DNA from: Bradyrhizobium sp. CCGE-LA001
GTDB lineage: Bacteria > Pseudomonadota > Alphaproteobacteria > Rhizobiales > Xanthobacteraceae
NCBI RefSeq assembly: GCF_000296215.2
Contig: NZ_CP013949.1
Span: 4,085,501 to 4,149,500, forward strand
Reading direction: 5' to 3'
DNA length: 64,000 nucleotides
Shown here one piece after another: positions 53,827 through 64,000 of the stretch (its first letter is position 1; every line of letters begins with the position of its first letter). The position numbers and the translations under genes were made by a program. The notes under the pieces are model-generated. The model searched no databases. It was given only the letters and a program-made list of their open reading frames with translations, and was not told where the DNA came from.

Positions 53827-54572
53827 CGGCCGCGGGCGCAGCTGCGCGAAGCCCGATGGACGAGATCATTGCGGGCCGCTTTGCGTGCCGCGATTTCTCG
53901 GACGCACCGGTCGGGCGAGGGACCATCGAGCAGATCCTGCGTGTGGCGCGGTTTGCGCCGAGCGGCGCCAATATCCAGCCCTGGCACGTTTACGTGCTGG
54001 CGGGCGCCGCCAAGGACAGGGTGTCGGCGGCCCTCCGTGAGGCGCACGACACCGCCCGCGACGCGCACGTGTCGGAATACAGCTACTACGCCAGCGACCT
54101 GCCCGAACCCTACCTGCAACGACGCCAGGAGTTTGGCCGCCTGTTCTACGGCTCGCTCGGCATCGCCCAGACCGATCTCCAAGCCAGAAGCGGCCAGACC
54201 GCCAAGAACTACGCGTTCTTCGGCGCGCCCGTTGGGCTCATCATCACGATCGATCGGCGTTTGCAGGTCGGAAGCTGGCTCGATCTCGGCATGTTCGTTC
54301 AGAACGTGCTGCTGGCCGCGGCAGGCCATGGGCTCCAGTCCTGTCCGCAGGAGACGTTCTCGAAATATCACCGGACCCTGCGCTCGTTGCTGTCCATCCC
54401 GCCAGAACAAATGGTGGTGTGCGGAATCTCGATTGGCCGCGCCAGGGACGGAACCCGGGGCAGACTAATGCCACGCGCCGACCTAGCGGAGTTCGCATCT
54501 TTCGCGGGCTTCGAAGAACAAAGTGAAACGCAAATGGAAAGGACGAGGCCATGGGAAGCCGAGACGAGCTGA
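53823..54572 (+). CDS. Nitroreductase (PnbA-like)
   Basis: FMN-dependent nitroreductase (249 residues). FMN contacts are RFACRDFSDAPV (about 19-30) and FAPSGANIQPWHVYV (about 45-59), then the C-terminal GISIGRA segment. Preceded by a solute-binding protein and followed by the PnbB-like gene, it probably reduces a nitroaromatic acid such as 4-nitrobenzoate to the hydroxylamine, as PnbA does. ATG 53823 overlaps the previous stop; an upstream ATG (53802) is inside that gene. Its 3' end overlaps the next gene by 22 bases, so the three genes form one tight operon. Confidence 0.88.
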   Translation: MTAAGAAARSPMDEIIAGRFACRDFSDAPVGRGTIEQILRVARFAPSGANIQPWHVYVLAGAAKDRVSAALREAHDTARDAHVSEYSYYASDLPEPYLQRRQEFGRLFYGSLGIAQTDLQARSGQTAKNYAFFGAPVGLIITIDRRLQVGSWLDLGMFVQNVLLAAAGHGLQSCPQETFSKYHRTLRSLLSIPPEQMVVCGISIGRARDGTRGRLMPRADLAEFASFAGFEEQSETQMERTRPWEAETS

Positions 54573-55090
54573 TTCAGTGCAGCATTCCATTTCTGCGCGA
54601 GGTCAAGGACATGACACCGGGCGCGGAGATGGAGCGGTGGCTCAATCAAAAATACGGCGAGGGCAGCCCACTCTACCAGGACCTGGCGCGGCTGATTAAG
54701 CGCGGGGTTGCGGAAGGCTGGGCCGCCAACCAGGAGGTCGAAGGCCCCAACTACCGGCGCAGCCGCATCCTGGAGCCCCTGCCTGAAACGTTCCAGTTCA
54801 GCATCACCGCCGTCTACATGAACAGCGCCGATCCGCGCCGCTTCAAGGATGAGGACGACCACGACGTGCTGCGTGGGCAATATCACGGTCACCCATACGG
54901 GGAGCTGAACCTGGTCGTGCCGTTGGACAAGGGCGCCGAGCTGAGGGGGCTTCAGGGCTGGCAGGGCCCCGGCTGGACCGCGCCCGATCCCGGCAGCCGT
55001 CATTACCCCGAAGTCCGCGGCGGCGCCGTCATCGCGCTGTTCTATCTGCCCGCCGGACGCATCTCCTACGACTTCGCCGCGCCGGCCTGA
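54551..55090 (+). CDS. DUF4863 protein, probable 4-hydroxylaminobenzoate lyase (PnbB-like)
   Basis: Protein of 179 residues of the family I recall as DUF4863/PnbB, whose Pseudomonas member converts 4-hydroxylaminobenzoate to protocatechuate and ammonia. A cupin-like block with metal-ligand character is visible, YHGHPYGELNLVVPLDKGAEL (about 116-136), plus a late segment, GGAVIALFYLPAGRISYDF. No signal peptide. It overlaps the nitroreductase gene, consistent with a consecutive step. Family naming is from memory; the pairing with a nitroreductase and a LysR gene makes the assignment stronger. Confidence 0.75.
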   Translation: MGSRDELIQCSIPFLREVKDMTPGAEMERWLNQKYGEGSPLYQDLARLIKRGVAEGWAANQEVEGPNYRRSRILEPLPETFQFSITAVYMNSADPRRFKDEDDHDVLRGQYHGHPYGELNLVVPLDKGAELRGLQGWQGPGWTAPDPGSRHYPEVRGGAVIALFYLPAGRISYDFAAPA

Positions 55091-55293
55091 TCGGCCACCC
55101 GCCGTCTCGGGTAGCTCCGGCTCACGAGCGTCACCCGAGACGACCACGGCCCAACCCAAGAGCCGCTCAGCTTCGATGAGGCCCGATAGCCGCGGCTGGG
55201 ATTCGAACTGTCGGTACGGGTGGAGAGGGATTCGGGCGACCGGACCACAAGTGGACCCAGATCCGGACAGCCACATTAGGAATTCGCATAAGG

Positions 55294-55309
55294 TATATTA
55301 TGGAATATA
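55294..55309. promoter_or_regulatory. AT-rich dyad in the 55091-55599 gap
   Basis: TATATT-ATGG-AATATA is a perfect dyad in a local AT-rich island (about 55270-55335) that contrasts with the GC-rich surroundings; it lies 290 bases before the TRAP binding-protein gene and may be a promoter/operator. The other parts of the 509-base gap contain no gene I can support. An apparent GATTCGAAC at 55199-55207 is not part of a tRNA: no cloverleaf can be drawn around it. Confidence 0.35.
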
Positions 55310-55599
55310 TTTATCTACCATCAGATCAATTATTTAGACGAAGCTCTTGCCATCGAACGTTCGCTCTGCGCTCAAGGCTGCGTTCGCGCGACGATCGTCG
55401 CCTGCGGTCTTGACGGCTACTGTGCATGGGGTTGTTTTTCAGGTTTCGAATCCACCCCGAGTTTGCGAAAGCCGATGTTGCCGTGACCTTGCCCGGCTGC
55501 AATAAGCGAGGCCTCGCGAGATCGCAGATGACCTTCTGACCTGACGTCCGTATAGGTTTGCATCTCAGAACAACAACAAACTTCCGAGGAAGCAGACCC

Positions 55600-56631
55600 A
55601 TGGTGTTTTCAACGCGCTTTTCCCGACGCACGCTTCTCAAGGCCTCCGCCGCGACTGCGGTCCTGGGCGGCATCGGTGCGCCCCATGTGGCCCGCGCCCA
55701 GAGCGCCGAGTTCACCTACAAATATGCCAACAACCTGCCGGACACCCATCCGCTGAACGTGCGCGCCAAGGAGATGGCGGCGGCGATCAAGACCGAGACG
55801 AACGGCAAGTTCGACCTCCAGATCTTCCCGAACAACCAGCTCGGTTCCGACACCGACATGCTGAGCCAGATCCGCTCCGGCGGCGTCGAGTTCTTCACGC
55901 TGTCGGGCCTGATCCTGTCGACCCTGGTGCCGGCGGCGTCCATCAACGGCATCGGCTTCGCGTTCCCGGACTACGACACGGTCTGGAAGGCCATGGACGG
56001 CGATCTCGGCGCCCATGTCCGCGGCGAGATCAAGAAGGCCGGCCTCGAGGTCATGGACAAGATCTGGGACAACGGCTTCCGCCAGACCACGTCGTCGAGC
56101 AAGCCGATCACCGGGCCCGACGACCTCAAGGGCTTCAAGATCCGCGTGCCGGTCTCGCCGCTGTGGACCTCGATGTTCAAGGCGTTCGATGCGGCGCCCG
56201 CCTCGATCAATTTCAGCGAGGTCTATTCGGCACTCCAGACCAGGATCGTCGAGGGCCAGGAGAACCCGCTGGCGATCATCTCGACCGCCAAGCTCTACGA
56301 GGTGCAGAAGTATTGCTCGCTGACCAACCACATGTGGGACGGCTTCTGGTTCCTGGCCAACCGCAGAGCCTGGGAGAAGCTGCCGCAGGACGTGCGCACC
56401 GTCGTCGCCAAGAACATCAACGCCGCCGCGGTCAAGGAGCGCGAGGATACCGCCAAGCTCAACGCCAACCTCCAGCAGGAGCTCGCCGGCAAGGGCTTGG
56501 CCTTCAACCAGCCGGCCGTGGCGCCGTTCCGCGACAAGCTGCGCACCGCCGGCTTCTATGCCGAGTGGAAGGGCAAATATGGCGACCAGGCCTGGGACCA
56601 CCTGGAAAAGGCCGTGGGCAAGCTGTCGTAG
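55600..56631 (+). CDS. TRAP transporter solute-binding protein (DctP family)
   Basis: Periplasmic binding protein (343 residues) of a tripartite ATP-independent transporter. The signal SRRTLLKASAATAVLGGIGAPHVARA contains a twin-arginine motif. Mature start EFTYKYANNLPDTHP; the DctP blocks GSDTDMLSQIRSGGVEFF and LKGFKIRVP (with the carboxylate-binding Arg) are present. ATG 55600 has GAGGAAGC upstream. The fused permease gene follows 15 bases later. Substrate is presumably an organic acid; the acyl-CoA synthetase at the operon end suggests an aromatic or aliphatic acid that is activated to CoA. Confidence 0.93.
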   Translation: MVFSTRFSRRTLLKASAATAVLGGIGAPHVARAQSAEFTYKYANNLPDTHPLNVRAKEMAAAIKTETNGKFDLQIFPNNQLGSDTDMLSQIRSGGVEFFTLSGLILSTLVPAASINGIGFAFPDYDTVWKAMDGDLGAHVRGEIKKAGLEVMDKIWDNGFRQTTSSSKPITGPDDLKGFKIRVPVSPLWTSMFKAFDAAPASINFSEVYSALQTRIVEGQENPLAIISTAKLYEVQKYCSLTNHMWDGFWFLANRRAWEKLPQDVRTVVAKNINAAAVKEREDTAKLNANLQQELAGKGLAFNQPAVAPFRDKLRTAGFYAEWKGKYGDQAWDHLEKAVGKLS

Positions 56632-56646
56632 CGCGTCGGGGCCGTC

Positions 56647-58536
56647 ATGGCTCATATCGAGGCCGAGGTGATCGAAATGACGGGCGAGGCGACTGCTCGG
56701 TCCCCTCGCCGACCTTCATTGCTGGGCTCGCTGGAGCGCGCACTCGGTCTTCTCGTGGAGATCCCGGCGGCGGCCCTGGTCGTCGCCGAGATCGTGATTC
56801 TGTTTGCCGGCGTGGTCGCGCGGTACGGCTTTCACCGGCCGCTGATCTGGTCGGACGAGCTGGCCTCGATCCTGTTCCTGTGGCTGGCGATGCTGGGTGC
56901 GGCAGTGGCGTTCCGCCGCTCCGAGCACATGCGCATGACCGCGGTCGTCGCCAGTGCGAGGCCGGCAATGCGAGTCTATCTCGATCTGGTCGCGACGTCG
57001 GCGGCGCTGGCGTTCCTGGCGCTGATCGTCTGGCCGTCCTGCGACTATGCCTATGAGGAAAGCTACATCACCACGCCGGCGCTGCAGATCTCCAACATGT
57101 GGCGCGCCGCCGCGCTGCCGGCCGGCATCGGCCTGATGGTGGCCTTTGCCTTGCTGCGCCTGCTGCGTGCGGCCGACTATCGCATGGTCGCCGCCGCCGT
57201 GCTGTCGGTCGCCGTCCTGGTCGGACTGTTCTGGCTGGCGGAGCCGTTGCTGCGGCCGCTCGGCAATCTCAACCTCGTCATCTTCTTCGTCGGCGTCGCC
57301 GGCTTCTGCGTCTTTGCCGGCGTTCCCATTGCGTTCGGCTTTGGTCTTGCGATCTTCGGCTATCTGGCGCTGACCACGCGGACGCCGGTCATGGTGCTGG
57401 TCGGGCGGATGGACGAAGGCATGAGCCACCTCATCCTGCTCTCGGTACCGCTGTTCGTGTTCCTGGGGCTGCTGATCGAGATGACCGGCATGGCGCGCGC
57501 CATGGTGGCATTCCTGGCGAGCCTGCTCGGCCATATCAGGGGCGGCCTGCACTATGTGCTGGTCGGTGCCATGTACCTGGTCTCCGGCATCTCCGGCGCC
57601 AAGGCCGCCGACATGGCCGCGGTCGCGCCCGTGCTTTTCCCGGAGATGAAACAGCGCGGCGCCAAGCCCGGCGACCTCGTCGCGCTGCTTTCGGCAACCG
57701 GCGCCCAGACCGAGACCATCCCGCCGAGCCTCGTGCTGATCACCATCGGCTCGGTCACCGGCGTGTCGATCGCCGCCCTCTTCACTGGCGGTCTGTTGCC
57801 CGGAGTCGTGCTCGCGATCACGCTGTGCATGCTGGTGTGGTGGCGCTACCGCCATGAGGACATGAGCCACGTCCGCCGTGCCTCGGCTTCCGAGATCGGC
57901 CGGACCTTCGTCATCGCCCTTCCCGCGCTCGCGCTGCCCTTCGTGATCCGTTACGCCGTCGTCGAGGGCATCGCGACCGCCACCGAAGTCTCCACCATCG
58001 GCATCGTCTATGGCGCCGTGGTCGGCCTCCTCGTCTACCGCCGCTTCGACTGGCGGCGGCTGTTCCCGATGCTGGTCGAGACCGCGGCGCTGTCGGGCGC
58101 GATCCTGCTGATCATCGGCACCGCCACCGGCATGGCCTGGGGCCTCACCCAATCGGGCTTCTCGCGCTCGCTCGCAGCAGCCATGACGGGATTGCCCGGG
58201 GGACAGGCGACCTTCATCGCCGTCTCGATCCTGGCCTTCGTCATTCTCGGCAGCGTGCTGGAGGGCATCCCGGCGATCGTGCTGTTCGGGCCGCTGCTGT
58301 TCCCGATTGCCCGCGCCGTCGGCGTGCACGAGGTGCACTATGCCATGGTGATCATTTTGGCCATGGGTATCGGGCTATTCGCCCCGCCGTTCGGCGTCGG
58401 CTATTATGCTGCCTGCGCCATCGGACGCGTCGATCCGGCCGAGGGCATCAGGCCGATCTGGGGTTATCTGCTGGCGCTGCTGGTGGGATTGATCATCGTC
58501 GCGATCTTCCCCTGGATCTCGATCGGATTCCTTTGA
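56647..58536 (+). CDS. Fused TRAP permease DctQ-DctM
   Basis: One polypeptide (629 residues) that joins the small DctQ-type (about 1-185) and large DctM-type (about 195-629) membrane subunits. DctM features include FAGVPIAFGFGLAIFGYLAL near the start of the domain, the substrate-path segment SGISGAKAADMAAVAPVLFPEMKQRG, SLVLITIGSVTGVSIAALF and the final LFAPPFGVGYYAACAIG. About 17 hydrophobic segments in all. The fusion is a known alternative to separate subunits, as in the SiaQM protein. It sits between the binding protein and the acyl-CoA synthetase. A second TRAP set in this window keeps the subunits separate. Confidence 0.92.
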   Translation: MAHIEAEVIEMTGEATARSPRRPSLLGSLERALGLLVEIPAAALVVAEIVILFAGVVARYGFHRPLIWSDELASILFLWLAMLGAAVAFRRSEHMRMTAVVASARPAMRVYLDLVATSAALAFLALIVWPSCDYAYEESYITTPALQISNMWRAAALPAGIGLMVAFALLRLLRAADYRMVAAAVLSVAVLVGLFWLAEPLLRPLGNLNLVIFFVGVAGFCVFAGVPIAFGFGLAIFGYLALTTRTPVMVLVGRMDEGMSHLILLSVPLFVFLGLLIEMTGMARAMVAFLASLLGHIRGGLHYVLVGAMYLVSGISGAKAADMAAVAPVLFPEMKQRGAKPGDLVALLSATGAQTETIPPSLVLITIGSVTGVSIAALFTGGLLPGVVLAITLCMLVWWRYRHEDMSHVRRASASEIGRTFVIALPALALPFVIRYAVVEGIATATEVSTIGIVYGAVVGLLVYRRFDWRRLFPMLVETAALSGAILLIIGTATGMAWGLTQSGFSRSLAAAMTGLPGGQATFIAVSILAFVILGSVLEGIPAIVLFGPLLFPIARAVGVHEVHYAMVIILAMGIGLFAPPFGVGYYAACAIGRVDPAEGIRPIWGYLLALLVGLIIVAIFPWISIGFL

Positions 58537-58556
58537 GGCGTTTTCAGGAGGTGTCG

Positions 58557-60206
<1,650 letters not shown>

Positions 60207-60306
60207 AGCGCCATTTAGATCAGCAGCGCTTACGGAGTCTGTCTCGATACCGAACGAGCCCTCCGCCCACACGCCCGAGAGCGGCGAGCGGAAGGCCTCG
60301 CCGGTC

Positions 60307-61284
60307 TCACATCTTCTTGTAGGCGTCGACCGCCGCCTGGCCGTCTCCCCCCGCCTTCTTGAGCCAGTCGGCGGTGAGCTGCTCGCCGATCTTCTGGAAT
60401 CCGGCCTTGAGGGCCGGGCTCGGCGGCTCGACGTTCATCCCTTTCGCCTTGAGCTGATCGAGATACCAGGTGCTCTTGTCCTGCCAGGCCTTCCAGCCAC
60501 GCGTTTCCGCTGTCGCCGCCGCCTTCAGGATTGCCTCCTGGGTCGGCTTGTCCAGCGCCTCGAACGCGGCTTTGTTGACGAAGGTGTAGTTCTTCGGAAT
60601 CCAGGCCTGCACGTCATAGAAATATTTCAGCGACTCCCACGCCTTCGCATCGTAGCCGGTGCCGCCCGACGACATGAAGGAGTTCACGACGCCGGTCGCA
60701 AGCGCTTGCGGCAGCTCGGCCGCCTGGATCGTGACCGATTGCGCGCCAACCAATTCGCCGATACGCGCTGTCCCGACATTGTAGGCGCGCCACTTCAAGC
60801 CCTTCATATCTTCGATCGTCGCCAGAGGCTTGTTGACGTAGACGCCCTGCGGCGCCCACGGCACGACGAACAGCAGCTTGAGACCTTGCGCATCGAGCTT
60901 CTTGGTAATCGCCGGCTTGGAGGCCTGGTACAGTTTCATGGCGTCGGGAAAGCTGGTCGCGAGGAACGGCACGACGTCGACCCCGAAAAGCGGATCCTCG
61001 TTCTCGTGGATCGAGAGCAGCACTTCGCCCATCTGCGCCTGCCCTGTCACCACCGCGCGCTTGATGTCGGGCGCCTTGAACAGCGAGGCGCCGGGATGAA
61101 CCGTGATCATTAGCTTGCCTGTTGTCGCGGCCTCGACGTCCTTGGCGAAGGCCGCCAGATTTTCGGAGTGCGGATTGTCGGCAGGATATGCCGCCGGCAA
61201 ATTCCATTTGGTCTGGGCCAAGGCTGGCGTCGCGGCCATCACGAGGCCGGCGATCAGGGATGCGCGGACTAAACGAGACATCAT
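60307..61284 (-). CDS. TRAP transporter solute-binding protein (DctP family), second set
   Basis: Binding protein (325 residues) of another TRAP transporter. Signal peptide SRLVRASLIAGLVMAATPALA; mature start QTKWNLPAAYPADNPHSENLAAFAKDVEAAT. The carboxylate-binding Arg segment is MKGLKWRAYN. It follows the DctM gene (38-base gap), so gene order is DctQ-DctM-DctP on the minus strand. The open frame extends far upstream, but only as a shadow of the permease gene. Low overall identity to the first DctP of this window, so a different acid is likely. Confidence 0.92.
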   Translation of the reverse strand: MMSRLVRASLIAGLVMAATPALAQTKWNLPAAYPADNPHSENLAAFAKDVEAATTGKLMITVHPGASLFKAPDIKRAVVTGQAQMGEVLLSIHENEDPLFGVDVVPFLATSFPDAMKLYQASKPAITKKLDAQGLKLLFVVPWAPQGVYVNKPLATIEDMKGLKWRAYNVGTARIGELVGAQSVTIQAAELPQALATGVVNSFMSSGGTGYDAKAWESLKYFYDVQAWIPKNYTFVNKAAFEALDKPTQEAILKAAATAETRGWKAWQDKSTWYLDQLKAKGMNVEPPSPALKAGFQKIGEQLTADWLKKAGGDGQAAVDAYKKM

Positions 61285-61322
61285 GGGGCTTCTCCTCACG
61301 GTCATTTCTGGAACGGATACGC

Positions 61323-62636
61323 TCAATCTGGGAAAGCAAGCTTGGGCAAGAACATCACGATCTGCGGATACTCGGTGATGATGAACACGGCGACCAGCAA
61401 AAGCACGAAGAACGGAAAGGCCGCTCGCGCCACGGTGAACGTGTCGCGGCCGCTCATGTTCTGCAGCACGAACAGGTTGAAGCCGACCGGTGGCGTGATC
61501 TGCGCCATCTCGACGTGGATGATGAGGTAGACGCCGAACCAGACCAGGTCGAGACCGGCCTGCCTCACCATCGGCAGCACGATGACGGCGGTCAGGACGA
61601 TCATCGAGATGCCGTCGATCAGGCAGCCCAGGATGATGTACATGATGCTCAGATACAGCGCCAGCATGCTGGGTGTCAGCTCCTGCCCCTGGACCCAGGT
61701 GGCGAGCGCGGCCGGAATGCCCGTATAGGCCATCGCCGCCGTGGTGTAGGCCGCGCCTGCGAGGATCAGCATGATCATGCAGGTCAGCCGCGTCGCACTC
61801 ATGATGCTCTCGAGGAAATTCTTGCGCGTGAGCGTGCCGCTCCACCACGCCAGCAGCAGCGCGCCCGACACGCCCCACGCCGCGCATTCCGTCGCTGTCG
61901 CAAAGCCGAGAACGAGCGACAGGAACACCGCCAGGATCAGCAGCAGGCAGGGTGCGAGCTTGGCCGACTCGCGTAGCTTCTGCCGGAATGGCATCGGTGG
62001 ATCGCGCGGCGGAATTTTCGTCGGGTTGAGCAGCGACCAGATGATGATGTAGCCGGAATAGAGCGCGATCACGAGCAATCCCGGCAGGAAGCCCCCGAGG
62101 AACACCTGAAGCACCGAGACATTCGCCGTGACCGCATAGACCACCATCGGGATCGAAGGCGGGATCAGGAGGCCGAGCGTGCCGGAGCCCGCGAGCGATC
62201 CGAGGCTCAGGCTCTTGTCGTAGCCACGCTTGTCGAGCTCGGGCAGCGCGATTTTGCCGATCGTCGCGCAGGTCGCGGCCGACGAGCCGGACACCGCCGC
62301 AAAGATGCCGCAGCCGATCACGTTCACATGCGTCAGCCGTCCCGGCAGCCACTGCACCCAGGGCGACAGGCCGCGGAACATTTCCTCCGACAATTTGGTG
62401 CGGAACAGAATCTCGCCCATCCAGATGAACAACGGCAGCGCCGCCAGCGTCCAGGACGCGCTCGCGCTCCAGGTGGTGGTCGCTAGCACGGAGCCGAGCG
62501 GCAGGCTCGTGGTCAGCGCCATCGCCACGAAGCCGACCAGCCCGAGCGAGACCGCGATCCAGACGCCGCTCCCGAGCAGCAGGATCATGACGCCGAGCAG
62601 AATGAACGACAGCTCGATCATGCCGAGATTGGTCAT
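61323..62636 (-). CDS. TRAP transporter large permease (DctM family)
   Basis: Large membrane subunit (437 residues, about 12 helices). Blocks: GSGVWIAVSLGLVGFVAMAL, AAVSGSSAATCATIGKIALPELDKRGY and SGTLGLLIPPSIPMVVYAVTANVSVLQVF, which carry the Na+- and substrate-path residues; AQITPPVGFNLFVLQNMSG near the C-terminus is a family signature. ATG 62636 with GGAGG upstream is chosen; it begins two bases after the small subunit's stop. Central gene of the second TRAP operon. Confidence 0.94.
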   Translation of the reverse strand: MTNLGMIELSFILLGVMILLLGSGVWIAVSLGLVGFVAMALTTSLPLGSVLATTTWSASASWTLAALPLFIWMGEILFRTKLSEEMFRGLSPWVQWLPGRLTHVNVIGCGIFAAVSGSSAATCATIGKIALPELDKRGYDKSLSLGSLAGSGTLGLLIPPSIPMVVYAVTANVSVLQVFLGGFLPGLLVIALYSGYIIIWSLLNPTKIPPRDPPMPFRQKLRESAKLAPCLLLILAVFLSLVLGFATATECAAWGVSGALLLAWWSGTLTRKNFLESIMSATRLTCMIMLILAGAAYTTAAMAYTGIPAALATWVQGQELTPSMLALYLSIMYIILGCLIDGISMIVLTAVIVLPMVRQAGLDLVWFGVYLIIHVEMAQITPPVGFNLFVLQNMSGRDTFTVARAAFPFFVLLLVAVFIITEYPQIVMFLPKLAFPD

Positions 62637-62638
62637 CC

Positions 62639-63238
62639 TCAACCTCCGCCGCCCTGCGAGATACGCTCGACGAACTCCTCCGGCGTCTCGTCCGGCGACC
62701 CCTTCTCGTAACTGGGACGATTGCCGCCAATGACGTTGACCATCTCATCGATCAGCGCGATCGACAGGATCGCAAGGCCGCCGGCAAAGCCAAGCTGCGG
62801 AATCCAGAGCGGAAGGGCGACGACGCCCTGCGCAACGTCGTTGAAGCGCCAGGAATCGTAGGTCATCTGCACCGCGTGGCGCGTGAAATAGAGGATGAAG
62901 GCGGTGGCAATGCCGAGCGCCACGATCTCCGCGATCTGCTTGGTCCGCCCGTGCAGACGCTCGAGCAGCAGGCCGACGCGGATCATCTCTCCGCGCTTGA
63001 AGGTGTGAGCGAGGCCGAGGAAGGCCATCGCGGCCATGCACCAGGACGCGAAATCATCGCCGGCGGGGATGTTGATCGCAAACTGACGCCCGACCGACAT
63101 GACCATCATGATTGCGAAGATCGCAAACAGGAAGACGCCCGCGGCGTAGCCTGCACCGAGATAAAGGAGATCCAGAGCGCGTCGCACCAGTCCCCGAGCC
63201 GCTACATCGTCTCCTGCCAACACGATCCCCATCGTCAT
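62639..63238 (-). CDS. TRAP transporter small permease (DctQ family)
   Basis: Small membrane subunit (199 residues) with four helices (about 22-48, 59-78, 99-121 and 144-164). Family segment: FASWCMAAMAFLGLAHTFKRGEMIRVGLLLERL. The C-terminal tail (about 170-199) is polar and ends in ISQGGGG. First gene of the second TRAP operon; start at Met1 or Met3. A hairpin upstream (63257-63286) separates it from the MBL gene. Confidence 0.9.
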   Translation of the reverse strand: MTMGIVLAGDDVAARGLVRRALDLLYLGAGYAAGVFLFAIFAIMMVMSVGRQFAINIPAGDDFASWCMAAMAFLGLAHTFKRGEMIRVGLLLERLHGRTKQIAEIVALGIATAFILYFTRHAVQMTYDSWRFNDVAQGVVALPLWIPQLGFAGGLAILSIALIDEMVNVIGGNRPSYEKGSPDETPEEFVERISQGGGG

Positions 63239-63256
63239 ACGAGGCGATTCAAACGG

Positions 63257-63286
63257 ACACCGGCGCGTGCACGTCAGTGCCGGTGT
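63257..63286 (-). terminator. Hairpin between the MBL gene and the TRAP operon
   Basis: ACACCGGC (63257-63264) and GCCGGTGT (63279-63286) form a perfect 8-bp stem with a 14-base loop, in the gap following the minus-strand MBL gene. It is probably its terminator; no T-tract is obvious. Confidence 0.45.
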
Positions 63287-63398
63287 TGCCTCAATATCGC
63301 TCTCTGCCCAGCGCCTGTCTTTCAGACGTTAGATCAACATGATGGTGTAGACGGAAGCAAGGTCTATGCCGGCAGGCAGAGGAGTTTCCACCGCGGGT

Positions 63399-64000
63399 TT
63401 AGCGCGTTTCCAAGCGCAGCCCGTCATAGGCCGGCACCACGCCGGCGGGCAGCGACAGCCGGAGGACCTCGTAATCGACCTCGTAGGCCATGTTGGTGAT
63501 GACCGCGCGTTTCGGCTTGAATCGCTCGATCCATGACAGCGCGTCGTTGACGCTGAAATGACTGGAATGGGTGGTGTAACGCAAACCATCGACGATCCAG
63601 AGATCGAGGTTTTCGAGTGCGCCCCAGCTCTCACGCGGGATGTCATGGAGATCGGGCGTATAGGCGGCATCCCCGATGCGGTAGCCGAGCGCGGGAATCT
63701 TGCCGTGCTGCACCAGAAAGGCGGTCATCGTCACCGCACCACCCTTCCCCACGATCGTCTGGCTCTCGCCCGCCTCGATCGAATGCTGCGTCAGGATCGG
63801 CGGATAATCGCTCCCTTCCGGCGAGATGAAGCAATAGGAGAACCGCGACATGATATCCTTGGCGGTCGACTGATTGAGGTAGGTTGGGATGCGCTGACGC
63901 ATCTTCATGACGACCGAGCGCAGATCGTCCATGCCATGGGTCTGGTCGGCGTGCTCGTGGGTCAGGAACACGGCGTCGATGTGGTCGACATCGGCCGACA
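63399..64000 (-). CDS. MBL-fold metallo-hydrolase, partial (5' end outside the window)
   Basis: C-terminal part of a metallo-beta-lactamase fold hydrolase; the reading frame stays open to the window edge, so the N-terminus is missing. The zinc motif is THEHADQTHGMDD (HxHxDH-type), and later metal ligands are in the segments YTPDLHDIP and WIVDGLRYTTHSSHFSVNDAL. The pattern resembles PhnP-like and related phosphodiesterases of the MBL class; in Alphaproteobacteria a similar gene often lies behind tatD. An in-frame GTG at 63971 is not a likely start because the frame continues upstream with ADVDHIDA. Confidence 0.85.
   Translation of the reverse strand, partial: SADVDHIDAVFLTHEHADQTHGMDDLRSVVMKMRQRIPTYLNQSTAKDIMSRFSYCFISPEGSDYPPILTQHSIEAGESQTIVGKGGAVTMTAFLVQHGKIPALGYRIGDAAYTPDLHDIPRESWGALENLDLWIVDGLRYTTHSSHFSVNDALSWIERFKPKRAVITNMAYEVDYEVLRLSLPAGVVPAYDGLRLETR

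Noticed and set aside
55180..55280. tRNA-like sequence around GATTCGAAC
   Set aside because: The T-loop-like string is present, but neither strand offers matching T-stem, anticodon or acceptor stems.

Overview
The window looks like 64 kb of a Bradyrhizobium chromosome (Alphaproteobacteria, Nitrobrevibacteraceae). It is GC-rich with strongly GC-biased third codon positions. It carries the alphaproteobacterial order dusB(nifR3)-ntrB-ntrC-ntrY-ntrX-hfq-hflX-mazG. It also holds several short inverted-repeat families that I recall as frequent in Bradyrhizobium genomes. I see no rRNA, tRNA, insertion sequence, prophage or CRISPR array. The genus call comes from gene order, product type and remembered repeat families, not from a search.

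Region 1 (1-7.7 kb, core): a TolC-type outer-membrane channel, a PopZ-like polar organiser, ValS, a 3-methyladenine DNA glycosylase, lipoyl synthase LipA and a RatA/COQ10 protein. Region 2 (7.8-13.0 kb, minus strand): a six-gene respiratory operon for a B-family (ba3-like) haem-copper oxidase. It has subunits I and II, a 58-residue IIa-like peptide, and three multihaem c-type cytochromes with seven CxxCH sites in total. A repeat-filled 0.9 kb gap follows. Region 3 (13.9-27.6 kb, core): MscS, CinA, IspDF, then DusB, the NtrBC and NtrYX nitrogen two-component systems, Hfq, HflX and MazG. A probable NtrC site lies in the dusB promoter.

Region 4 (27.6-35.2 kb): two unknown genes, QueC, a cobalt-type nitrile hydratase operon (alpha, beta, accessory), an enoyl-CoA hydratase and the MetNIQ methionine importer. 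Region 5 (35.2-44.2 kb): an AraC regulator divergent from a serine hydrolase and a copper amine oxidase, then an iron-uptake set (TonB-dependent receptor preceded by an iron-control-type palindrome, PepSY membrane protein, secreted unknown protein).

Region 6 (44.2-55.1 kb, catabolism): a Liv-type ABC importer operon ending in an aldehyde dehydrogenase, divergent from an AraC regulator. Next to it is a compact set (LysR, solute-binding protein, nitroreductase, DUF4863/PnbB-like lyase) that resembles a 4-nitrobenzoate to protocatechuate pathway. Region 7 (55.3-64 kb): two TRAP transporters, one with fused small and large permeases followed by an acyl-CoA synthetase, and the 3' part of an MBL-fold hydrolase at the window edge. 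Overall the window joins housekeeping and nitrogen-control genes to accessory uptake and catabolic modules typical of a metabolically versatile soil or rhizosphere bacterium.
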